Notes under the pieces: generated by a model
Told to the model about the DNA's origin: nothing
What the model saw: the letters and a program-made list of their open reading frames with translations, nothing else
Database searches by the model: none
DNA from: Paraburkholderia megapolitana
GTDB taxonomy: Bacteria; Pseudomonadota; Gammaproteobacteria; Burkholderiales; Burkholderiaceae
Reading direction: 5' to 3'
DNA: 64,000 nt
Assembly: GCF_007556815.1 (NCBI RefSeq)
Contig: NZ_CP041743.1
Coordinates: 930,001 to 994,000, forward strand
Shown here: piece after piece, positions 45,514 to 53,109 of the stretch
Layout: each line of letters starts with the position of its first letter
Position numbering within the stretch: the first letter of the stretch is position 1
Position numbers and translations under genes: made by a program

Positions 45514-46989
45514 CTACAACTCAAAGACCTTTCCGTTCGGGCTGACCTTCATGCCATGGGCGAGTCGCGTCCACGGGATGTCGGCGGGATCAGCGATCAT
45601 CGAGCCTGGAGACTTGGCAATCAATACCGCCTCAGCCATGCGCTCAAAATCCGCTCTGAAGTGCACCGAGCTTTTGTTGACGACGATTTTTGCCGTCTCC
45701 GGATCGATACCCGCAACCTTGTAGAACGCCCGATCCAGCATCTGCACTTTCGCGGAGGCCACGACAATCCGCACCCCGGCGATGCTCAGACATGCCGTCG
45801 GTCCGAGTTCAATCGTTGCGCCCGCCAGCATTTCCCCATGGCAGATGCAACGGCCGTCCGAAAGATGCTCGACTCGAAACGTTCCCTCAAAGCCGTCACC
45901 TGACTGTGTCCCCAGTCGAAGGGAAATTGCAGCACCAACGCCGGCCGCGTGTGCAGCGCCAGCTGCAGCGGGATCATAAAAAATACCCAGCACGGCATCT
46001 TCGGCGCGCTGCCCGACCAACGCCTTGAGAATTCCCGTGGTGTTAGAGTCGCCGCCCGCGCCAGGATTGTCTTGCGTATCGGCAATGACGACCGGCTTGT
46101 CAGCACCCCGAGCGATCCGGATCGCTTCGGCGACAGCTTCGTCGGCGGACAGAAACTGAACGCGCCAATGGGATTCTTGCGATACGACACACTCATACAA
46201 CTCGTCGACGGCTCTATTGACCGCATCGACATCGTGCCCATAACCCCAGATAACCGGGCCACATTCTGGAAAATCTGCAGCAGGAAATCCGGGCGTAAAC
46301 GACAGCGATGCAACATCTCCCACTTCAAGCTCGGCGAGTCGTTCATACACGGCTTTCGCGGGCTCGAACATGGTGCTCATTGCATTGATCGGGATCAGGA
46401 ACGGCACGCGTCGTACCGCTAGATGTAACGGCTTGCCTCCCAACATGACTTCCAGCAACCGCGCCGTGCGCTTCCCCGTTTCAGCCATGTCGACGTGTGG
46501 ATAGGTGCGGTATGCGACCAGTCCGTTCGCATGATCCAGCATCCGGCCGGTCATGTTTGCATGCAGGTCGAGCGAAGCCACGATCGGAATGTTGCCTCCT
46601 ATCGCCGTTCTTAAGCGCGACAGCAGCTCGCCCTCACCGTCATCGACATGCTCGGCCACCATGGCGCCATGAAGATCGAGGTAAATGGCATCGGGCGCAT
46701 GTTGCCGGGCCGCATCCACAATTTCGTTCGTGAGACGTTCAAACGTTTCGCGTTCGACAGGCGCAGAGGGAATCGCATTGGCCCAAACGGACGGAACAAA
46801 GGTGTGTCCGTTCGCTTCCGCTTCCTTCATAAAACCTGCAACAGGCAGGTTCAATGACTTGAACGTCAGGATTTCCGCACCGCGCGACAATGGCGGCCCG
46901 CTCCCACCATGAACAAAGTCTTCGTAAGCTGCCCTGGTGGACGCAAACGTATTGGATTCATGCCGGAACCCAGCGAGCATAATCCGCAT
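45514..46989 (-). CDS. M81-family metallopeptidase (MlrC-like)
   Basis: A 491-residue MlrC-type protein. N-terminal MRIMLAGFRHESNTF (Glu11), IYLDLHGAMV (Asp105, His107) and SLDLHANMTG (Asp141, His143) match the conserved acidic and His residues of the family; the C-terminal MlrC domain has GGDSNTTGILKALV. GGGGAGG precedes the ATG, whose A is the last base of the upstream MFS stop (TGATG), so translation is coupled. MlrC degrades linearised microcystin in Sphingomonas, but most family members are of unknown substrate, and coupling to a transporter points to uptake and hydrolysis of a peptide-like or lactam compound. Confidence 0.88.
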   Translation of the reverse strand: MRIMLAGFRHESNTFASTRAAYEDFVHGGSGPPLSRGAEILTFKSLNLPVAGFMKEAEANGHTFVPSVWANAIPSAPVERETFERLTNEIVDAARQHAPDAIYLDLHGAMVAEHVDDGEGELLSRLRTAIGGNIPIVASLDLHANMTGRMLDHANGLVAYRTYPHVDMAETGKRTARLLEVMLGGKPLHLAVRRVPFLIPINAMSTMFEPAKAVYERLAELEVGDVASLSFTPGFPAADFPECGPVIWGYGHDVDAVNRAVDELYECVVSQESHWRVQFLSADEAVAEAIRIARGADKPVVIADTQDNPGAGGDSNTTGILKALVGQRAEDAVLGIFYDPAAAGAAHAAGVGAAISLRLGTQSGDGFEGTFRVEHLSDGRCICHGEMLAGATIELGPTACLSIAGVRIVVASAKVQMLDRAFYKVAGIDPETAKIVVNKSSVHFRADFERMAEAVLIAKSPGSMIADPADIPWTRLAHGMKVSPNGKVFEL

Positions 46990-48296
46990 CACACCTCCCC
47001 GCGCTTCGCGGCAGGGCGCATTATCGCCATGGATATGGCGCCGACAATCAACAGACCGACCATGACGGCCAGGCCGCCGCGGATATCGCCTGTCGCAGCT
47101 TTCGCCCAACCTATGATGGTCGGACTAACGAATCCGCCGAGCAAACCGATCGAATTGACCAGCGCGATCCCGATCGCCGCATCCGGTCCCTTTAGATACT
47201 CAGATGGCATGGCCCAGAACACGCCGTATGCTGAATAGACGAGCGCTGTCGCCAACGTGATCGACACCAGTGCGATCGTGAATCGATGCATGGCGTATGT
47301 CCCCACCGCCAAAGCTAGTGCACCGGCCAGTAACGGTATCGTGCTATGCAAGCGCCGCTCGCCTAGCCGGTCAGACCTTCTGGCTAGCACCATCATCACC
47401 GGAATGGCAACCAGATAAGGAATCGCCGAATAAAAACCGATGCGGACCGTACTATCTTCGCCTGCAATCTTCAGCAACGTGGGCAGCCAGAATGCGACGG
47501 TATAAAGTCCACTGATCATGCAGAAGTACGGCAACGCCAACGCGTAGATTTTCGGATTTCGCAATACCCTGGACACCTCGGCGAGCGAGGCCGCCCGCGG
47601 CGTGCTGGGTTCCCCCCGCGCAACATCGAGTTGCCGCCGCTCGTCGTCGGATAGCCAGCGAGCATGCACCGGATAGTCGTCGAGATAGAAAAACGCCACC
47701 ACGCCCAGAATGACAGCCGGGGCACCTTCAATCAAAAACATCCATTGCCATCCAGCCATTCCGTAAGCGCCGTCTAACGTTGTCATCGCCCATCCGGAAA
47801 GCGGACCACCCAGCATGGCGGCGATGGGCGTCGCGCTGAGCACGATGGACAATGCCCGCGCCATTTGCGTTCGTGGATACCAGCAGGTCAGATAGAAGAT
47901 CATCCCCGGCGCAAATCCAGCTTCGAACACCCCGAGCAGAAACCGCAACGCATAAAAAGACTGCTCGTTTCGCACGATGAGCATCGCCACCGACGTCAGT
48001 CCCCACAGGACCATGATTCGGCTCAGCGTTTTACGGGCCCCGATTCGGGTCAGCAGAAAATTGCTGGGCATTTCGAACAGCACATAGCCCAGGAAAAAAA
48101 TGCCTGCCCCCAAACCGTAAGCGGCGTCACCGAGGCCGATCGCGCCGGCCATCTGCAATTTTGCAAACCCGATGTTGGTTCGATCGAGGCTCGCAAACGC
48201 GTAGCACAAAGCCAGAAACAGCAGAATTCGCCTGTCGATGCGGCTAAACAACTGCGCCTGCTCGCCGCCCGATGCTGCCACCATTGTCTTGAACAC
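46989..48296 (-). CDS. MFS transporter (ACS-type organic anion family)
   Basis: A 435-residue member of the anion:cation symporter MFS group: RRILLFLALCYAFASLDRTNIGFAKL (D-R-x-N-I-G/S), GYVLFEMPSNFLLTRIGARKTLSRIM and FEAGFAPGMIFYLTCWYPRTQMARA are signature segments. GTG 48296 is preferred: GGGAG lies six bases in front, better than the ATG four codons downstream (48284). Its stop codon shares one base with the start of the M81 peptidase gene. A divergent LysR gene lies upstream. Confidence 0.88.
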   Translation of the reverse strand: MFKTMVAASGGEQAQLFSRIDRRILLFLALCYAFASLDRTNIGFAKLQMAGAIGLGDAAYGLGAGIFFLGYVLFEMPSNFLLTRIGARKTLSRIMVLWGLTSVAMLIVRNEQSFYALRFLLGVFEAGFAPGMIFYLTCWYPRTQMARALSIVLSATPIAAMLGGPLSGWAMTTLDGAYGMAGWQWMFLIEGAPAVILGVVAFFYLDDYPVHARWLSDDERRQLDVARGEPSTPRAASLAEVSRVLRNPKIYALALPYFCMISGLYTVAFWLPTLLKIAGEDSTVRIGFYSAIPYLVAIPVMMVLARRSDRLGERRLHSTIPLLAGALALAVGTYAMHRFTIALVSITLATALVYSAYGVFWAMPSEYLKGPDAAIGIALVNSIGLLGGFVSPTIIGWAKAATGDIRGGLAVMVGLLIVGAISMAIMRPAAKRGEV

Positions 48297-48507
48297 TAAA
48301 TTCTCCCGAATCAAGGAATCTGCCCCACCACGCTGTGCGATCCACTGCGTGGAACCAGCCGCGCTCGCTGATGAACGGACACCCCTCTTCCGGAAACAGT
48401 CGGTCATCAATATAGTCGGGGGGCGTGCGCCGCGTGCTAGCTATTTTCGTTGCGTGCCAAACCGAAAAAGGCAACGCACCGTAATTAATCTGCAATTTAT
48501 ATGCTAG
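48297..48507. promoter_or_regulatory. Divergent LysR / MFS-peptidase control region
   Basis: The gap between the MFS gene (minus) and the LysR gene (plus) has an AT-rich, imperfectly palindromic stretch, ATTAATCTGCAATTTAT at 48484-48500, right before the LysR start, compatible with a T-N11-A LysR box. A separate TGCC/GGCA pair at 48455-48474 is short and may be chance. Confidence 0.35.
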
Positions 48508-49434
48508 ATGAATCTCATGAGAATGAATGATCGACGCCGTTCCTACTTTATCGAGGTCATGAAACACTCCTCGATACGTGAAGCCGCGTATCACCTGAAC
48601 ACTGCGGCATCTGTGATTACCCGGCAACTCGATCGCCTGGAAGAAGAGATTGGTGCCGCACTGTTCCACCGGCGTTCCTACGGCATTATTCCAACTGAGG
48701 CGGCCCATCGGTTACTCGACTACTACCGCACCTGTCAGATCGCCGCCGAACGTTTCCAGGAGGACCTGCAGGGCGAGTTACACGGCACGGTCCACGTAGC
48801 CATGACGGAAGGCTATGTCACGCCGCTAGCCGCAAAGGTGATTCCGGCATTCTCGGCAGCGCATCCCGGTGTCGATCTGCAACTGTTCGTGCTGACAGCC
48901 AACAGCGTCATTAGCGAAATACAGGGTGAACGCGCGCATATTGGATTGTCGTACAACCCGCCCGATCTGCCCGACCTGCAGATTTGTGCCAGCGCATCCC
49001 GCCCAGTCATGCTATGCGTTTCACCGCATCATCCGCTTGCATCGTTGACCTCGCCCATCTCATTGCGCGACGTTCTGCCTCATCGCTTCGCGATCATGCC
49101 GGAACCCTACGGGCTCGGACAACTTATACAAGCCGTCGCGTTGAGTGAAGGCGTTCGTCTCGCGCCCTTTCTCACGACGAATTCTGTTGCTATCACGAAG
49201 GCTTTTGCTTTATCCGGAACAGGTTGCGCGTTTCTTCCTCGCACGGCGATCACGGAGGAGGCCAACTCCGGCAAGCTGGTTGCGTTGCCGTTGGCCAACC
49301 CGCTATTCGAACAGGCGCAAATGAAAATCCTGATCAAGGAGAACCGCCCATTGCCGCGAGCGGCGCAAGCTTTTCTGGAGTTCATCAAGGAGCGCGCTGG
49401 AATATTTGCTGACGCCAGTCGCGCACCTGCATAG
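48508..49434 (+). CDS. LysR-family transcriptional regulator
   Basis: A 308-residue LysR protein with the helix-turn-helix at residues 6-65 (RRRSYFIEVMKHSSIREAAYHL, ASVITRQLDRLEEEIGAALFHRRSYG) and an effector domain from about residue 90. It starts at ATG 48508, with a second in-frame ATG at 48523; the first is kept. It is divergent from the MFS-M81 operon, which it most likely controls. The ligand is presumably the transported compound. Confidence 0.92.
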   Translation: MNLMRMNDRRRSYFIEVMKHSSIREAAYHLNTAASVITRQLDRLEEEIGAALFHRRSYGIIPTEAAHRLLDYYRTCQIAAERFQEDLQGELHGTVHVAMTEGYVTPLAAKVIPAFSAAHPGVDLQLFVLTANSVISEIQGERAHIGLSYNPPDLPDLQICASASRPVMLCVSPHHPLASLTSPISLRDVLPHRFAIMPEPYGLGQLIQAVALSEGVRLAPFLTTNSVAITKAFALSGTGCAFLPRTAITEEANSGKLVALPLANPLFEQAQMKILIKENRPLPRAAQAFLEFIKERAGIFADASRAPA

Positions 49435-49473
49435 TCTTGCTGGGCGGACGAAGTGTTAGCGCTCGGACGGGTC

Positions 49474-50559
49474 TCAGATCGCGACCGGCTGTTCGAGTCG
49501 CAACGCGCGCCTTGTGGTATCGAGCCGCACCTGCGCGCCTAGCGGCAGCGTCAGATTCGGATCGCAATGACCGCTGGGCCAACCGGTCAGGACGGGAATG
49601 CCGAGCGATTCGAATGTCCTGCGCAACAGCGGATGAAGTAAAGCAGGATCGACGGCGTCATTCGGCTGTTCGCCGAGCTCAGTAAAGCTCCCTACCAGCA
49701 CACCCTTAAGCGTAGCCAGCTTGCCGGCTAGCCGCAGTTGCGTCAGTAAGCGGTCGACTCTCGAAGGTGTTTCGCCGATATCTTCGATAAAGAGAATCGC
49801 GTCTTTGGTATCGAGTTCGTAAGACGTGGCGAGCATACTGCAAAGCAAGGCGAGGTTGCCGCCGACCAATCGCCCGGTTGCGACGCCGGGTGCGAGTACG
49901 GTCAGGGTGAAATCCGCTGGAGGTTCAATCCATTCTCCTGGCACCACGCCTCCCTGAACCATCGCAAACACACTTGACTCGGTAGGTGCCCGCTTGTCGA
50001 TCAGCAGGTCGGACGACAGCATTGGCCCGTGGAAGGTAACGAAGCGTGAGTGCCGTTGGATCGCCACATGCAGCGCAGTGATGTCGCTGTAGCCTATGAA
50101 AGGCTTCGGGTTCGCGCGCAACAGCTCGTAGTTGATCTTGTCGACCAGTTGTGTTGAGCCGAAACCGCCCCGCAGACACCACACCGCGCCGATATCGGGT
50201 GCGGTGAATGCCGCATGCAAATCGTCCCGCCGTGCATCGTCGGTGCCGCCCAGGTACTCGAACGGTACGTCTAGCGAAGCACGCGTTGCCGGCATCACGC
50301 GCGCCGCGAACCCTCGTGAAGTCAGCCAGCGCGCCGCTTCATCGACCTTGTCCGGTGCGGTTGAAGCAGGCGCCACGATAGCCACCCCTCCACCTGGCTT
50401 TAACGCCGGTACAGGCGCGATAGCAAACCCAGTAGAAGACGACCCCGCGCCAGAAGAGAGAGAAGCACATCCGCTAACGGCTGCACTTGAGATGGACAGC
50501 GCACTCGTGCGAGCCAGGAAGTGTCGTCGATTCATTGCAGTTTTTGTTTGTACGCTCAT
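49474..50559 (-). CDS. S66-family LD-carboxypeptidase-like lipoprotein
   Basis: A 361-residue S66 peptidase. The N-terminus has an RRHFL twin-arginine-like segment (residues 11-15) and a lipobox VSGC with Cys31, so the protein is probably a Tat- or Sec-exported lipoprotein. The catalytic Ser is in FIGYSDITALH (Ser158); Glu and His regions are seen in LFIEDIGETPSR and GWPSGHCDPNLTLPLG. S66 enzymes cut L,D-peptide bonds in peptidoglycan recycling, and the MccF branch breaks down the antibiotic microcin C. It starts 33 bases after the MocR gene and is probably co-transcribed. Confidence 0.9.
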   Translation of the reverse strand: MSVQTKTAMNRRHFLARTSALSISSAAVSGCASLSSGAGSSSTGFAIAPVPALKPGGGVAIVAPASTAPDKVDEAARWLTSRGFAARVMPATRASLDVPFEYLGGTDDARRDDLHAAFTAPDIGAVWCLRGGFGSTQLVDKINYELLRANPKPFIGYSDITALHVAIQRHSRFVTFHGPMLSSDLLIDKRAPTESSVFAMVQGGVVPGEWIEPPADFTLTVLAPGVATGRLVGGNLALLCSMLATSYELDTKDAILFIEDIGETPSRVDRLLTQLRLAGKLATLKGVLVGSFTELGEQPNDAVDPALLHPLLRRTFESLGIPVLTGWPSGHCDPNLTLPLGAQVRLDTTRRALRLEQPVAI

Positions 50560-50592
50560 GAAATTCGAACTTCAGAAGGAAGGCAAACGCAG

Positions 50593-52011
50593 CTAGGCGA
50601 TGCGCAGTTGCGCCAGCTCTTCCGATATCAGTTGCCCAAGCGCCGCAATATTGCGTTCGATACGCTCGTCCAGCGGCATACCCATGTTGAGCCGAAAACA
50701 ATGATTCAAGCTGCCGTCGATACAAAATAGCTGACCTGGCGCAAACGCGATTCCGTTCGGGAGCGTCCTGCGCAACAAGGCCTCAGAATCGAAGCCGCGT
50801 GGCAATTCCACCCATAGCCAATGGCCACCCAAAACCGCATAACTACGCGCTTCCACAGGAAAGTGACGTTGCACGGCTGCCCGGTACGCTTTGGCATAGC
50901 CTGCGAGCGTCTGACGCAAACGACGTAAGTGTGGCTCAAACAGGCCGCTCGCCATAAACGCGGCTAACGTGTGCTGAAAGAGCGGCGCAGGCTCCGGCAT
51001 AAAGTCGAGCTGCCTGTGCAGGTTGGTTACTGCAAAACCCATAGACATACCAGGGCTGACCAAGTCGCTTAGATTCGTGATGTAGTGCACCTGCCCGGTT
51101 TGATCAAACGCCTTGAAAGGCAACGGACGGCTCTTGCCAAAATACAGCTCTCCGTTCTGATCGTCCTCGATAAGCGGCACACCATGCTTTGCCAGCAGCT
51201 CGACAGTGGAACGCTTGGCTTCGTCGCTCATCAGTCCGCCGGTCGGATGCGAAAAGTTCGCCGAGAATACGCATGCCGTCACGCGCTCCCTTTTCAGTAC
51301 GAAATCGAGCGTATCGGTGGATAGGCCGTGCTCCGGATGAGCGGGTATTTCAAGCACTTTCAGCTCCATCGCATCCAGGTCTCGTAACAGCCTCATCGAA
51401 GCCGGCGATGCGATTGCAACAGTGTCGCCCGGTTTGGTCAGCAGTCGCAGCAGCGCCCGATGGGTGAATTTCCCACCGGGCGTGATCGTGATGTCTTCAG
51501 CACGCCAGTTGCAACCCATTAAACGTCCGCGGCGTGCCAGCTGTTCCGCGAGCGGCGATTGCGCGCACATGTCTCCCAACGTAAAAAAGGAAGGATTGCG
51601 GCGCGCCTGAGCGGTCATGATGCGTTGCAGTGCTACGACCGGATACAACTCCGGATCGATCATGGCAAACAGCATGGGCTGATCCTTCACTTCCAGCCGG
51701 TCGAGTTCGCGAAGCAAGGCGCGCTGCGCCGGCAATGAAGGCTGCGCGACCACTTCGCGGCGGGACTGTTGCGGCAAGCCTGCGATTGTCCGCCGTTCCC
51801 GAACATAGAAGCCAGAACGCGGGCGTGCCGCGATCAGGCCCGCGTCTTCCAGCAAGTACAGTGCGTGCGTAACCGTGGCACTGCTTCCTTTGAAGCGCGA
51901 ACATAAGGCGCGGATTGACGGCAACTTGTCACCGGGGCGAAACGTCCCTGCGCAGATTTCTTCGTGCAGTTGACTGGCAAGCTCGCCGTAACGGGTCGTT
52001 CGATCCCACAT
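50593..52011 (-). CDS. MocR-type GntR / aminotransferase regulator
   Basis: A 472-residue MocR regulator: a GntR winged helix at residues 9-78 (YGELASQLHEEICAGTFRPGDKLPSIRALC, ATVTHALYLLEDAGLIAARPRSGFYV) fused to a fold-type I aminotransferase-like domain, with the PLP-contact segments FSANFSHPTGGLMSD and SDLVSPGMSMGFAV. The SP of LVSPGM stands where the PLP-binding Lys region usually lies, so covalent PLP binding should be checked. ATG 52011 has AGGTGG seven bases upstream. Its neighbour and likely target is the S66 peptidase gene; a divergent XRE-cupin gene lies upstream. Confidence 0.9.
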   Translation of the reverse strand: MWDRTTRYGELASQLHEEICAGTFRPGDKLPSIRALCSRFKGSSATVTHALYLLEDAGLIAARPRSGFYVRERRTIAGLPQQSRREVVAQPSLPAQRALLRELDRLEVKDQPMLFAMIDPELYPVVALQRIMTAQARRNPSFFTLGDMCAQSPLAEQLARRGRLMGCNWRAEDITITPGGKFTHRALLRLLTKPGDTVAIASPASMRLLRDLDAMELKVLEIPAHPEHGLSTDTLDFVLKRERVTACVFSANFSHPTGGLMSDEAKRSTVELLAKHGVPLIEDDQNGELYFGKSRPLPFKAFDQTGQVHYITNLSDLVSPGMSMGFAVTNLHRQLDFMPEPAPLFQHTLAAFMASGLFEPHLRRLRQTLAGYAKAYRAAVQRHFPVEARSYAVLGGHWLWVELPRGFDSEALLRRTLPNGIAFAPGQLFCIDGSLNHCFRLNMGMPLDERIERNIAALGQLISEELAQLRIA

Positions 52012-52337
52012 CCGTAATCCACCTGTTTTCGGAACACCGCCACACGGTTTCCGGTGTCGGCTTACATCAACGAATATCAAAGACGGCTTGATGCCGGATC
52101 GGTCAATACGACGGCGGGATCTATGGCGTAGCGGCAACCGAGTCAATTCTAACAGCGCCCCACGCCAATCACCGCACTCCGGCAGGCGCCTTAACTGTAC
52201 TGATCGATCGAGGGATACAGAGGGAAAAAAGGATGCAGTGCGACGGTCCAGATTGTTGTGCCTGCCGCTATCGCCCGATATCGCCGTTACGCAGAATGTC
52301 TAGACCACGAAGCGGATCGAAAACAGGAAAACACATC
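52012..52337. other. 326-base divergent region upstream of MocR
   Basis: No gene is supported here. The MocR promoter and that of the small ORF / XRE-cupin genes should lie within it. CTGTA (52195-52199) and TACAG (52216-52220) form a weak inverted pair. Confidence 0.45.
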
Positions 52338-52454
52338 ATGAACCAGCAGCAACCATGCTCGAACCAGGATTACGCAACACCGGAAGAATCGGTCCAGGAA
52401 CGCCTTGATCAGGCCGCTCGATTGCAGCGATTGATCCGGCATCTCTGGCACTAG
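52338..52454 (+). CDS. Small hypothetical ORF (38 residues)
   Basis: A 38-residue frame starting MNQQQPCSNQDYATPEESVQ and ending in an amphipathic, basic helix (QAARLQRLIRHLWH). AGGAAA stands nine bases before the ATG, a reasonable ribosome site, and the frame ends 22 bases before the XRE-cupin start. It could be a leader or a small partner protein; without homologues it is only a candidate. Confidence 0.4.
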   Translation: MNQQQPCSNQDYATPEESVQERLDQAARLQRLIRHLWH

Positions 52455-52476
52455 TGGTTGCACGCACCTTTACTTT

Positions 52477-53052
52477 ATGCTCTCGAAACTTGAAGAAGCG
52501 ACGCCGGCAATCCTGCTCGGCGGCAAAATTCGCGCGTTGAGGCAGCGGCTAAAACGCACACTCGACCACACAGCAACCGCAGCCGGTATTTCGAAGCCGT
52601 TTCTTTCTCAGGTTGAACGAGGACTTGCCACGCCGTCCATCAGGTCGCTGAATGGGATTGCGAGCGCGCTCGGTGTCGCGGTGCAGTACTTTGTGAATGC
52701 GCCCGCCGAACGGCAGCCGGTGCGTTCCAGCGCTGAGCTGAAATTTTTTAAGTTTGCGGAATCGGCGAACCTGTTCGCGCAGCTCACACGTGAATCGAGC
52801 TCTCAACAACTCGAGGCTGTTCTCGTCAGGTTCCCACCCGGGCAAAGGCAACCTGGCGAGATGCTCACCAGGGCGAGCGAAGAGTTTCTGTACGTTATCT
52901 CCGGCGAGGTGTCGCTGACATTGGGACGCGAGACGTTTGAATTGCAAGCGGGAGACAGCGCACATTACTCGTCTGCGCTGCCACGTGAATGGATGAATAG
53001 TCAGTGCGTTGAGGCACTTGCGCTTTGGGTGGGTACGCCGCGGTTGCTTTAG
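52477..53052 (+). CDS. XRE-family regulator with cupin sensor domain
   Basis: A 191-residue protein: residues 16-72 are a lambda-repressor-like helix-turn-helix (IRALRQRLKRTLDHTATAAG, KPFLSQVERGLATPSIRSLNGIASAL) and residues 115-188 a cupin (EEFLYVISGEVSLTLGRETFELQAGDSAHYSSALPREW). The XRE-cupin group regulates amino-acid, polyamine or sulfur-compound genes. It is convergent with the autotransporter gene and divergent from MocR. Ligand unknown. Confidence 0.9.
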   Translation: MLSKLEEATPAILLGGKIRALRQRLKRTLDHTATAAGISKPFLSQVERGLATPSIRSLNGIASALGVAVQYFVNAPAERQPVRSSAELKFFKFAESANLFAQLTRESSSQQLEAVLVRFPPGQRQPGEMLTRASEEFLYVISGEVSLTLGRETFELQAGDSAHYSSALPREWMNSQCVEALALWVGTPRLL

Positions 53053-53053
53053 A

Positions 53054-53100
53054 GGTTCGGGGAAAGCCGAAGATTTCCCCACGTCTTTCAAACCCGAACC
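53054..53100. terminator. Nested hairpins between XRE-cupin and autotransporter genes
   Basis: An inner stem GGGGAAA (53059-53065) / TTTCCCC (53074-53080) lies within an alternative outer pair GGTTCGGG (53054-53061) / CCCGAACC (53093-53100). The site stands between two convergent stop codons and is a good candidate bidirectional terminator, with a TCTTTC tract after the inner stem. Confidence 0.55.
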
Positions 53101-53109
53101 CCGCGCCGC

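Noticed and set aside
45514..46989. Microcystin degradation gene
   Set aside because: No mlrA/mlrB/mlrD neighbours; most M81 proteins have unrelated, unknown roles.
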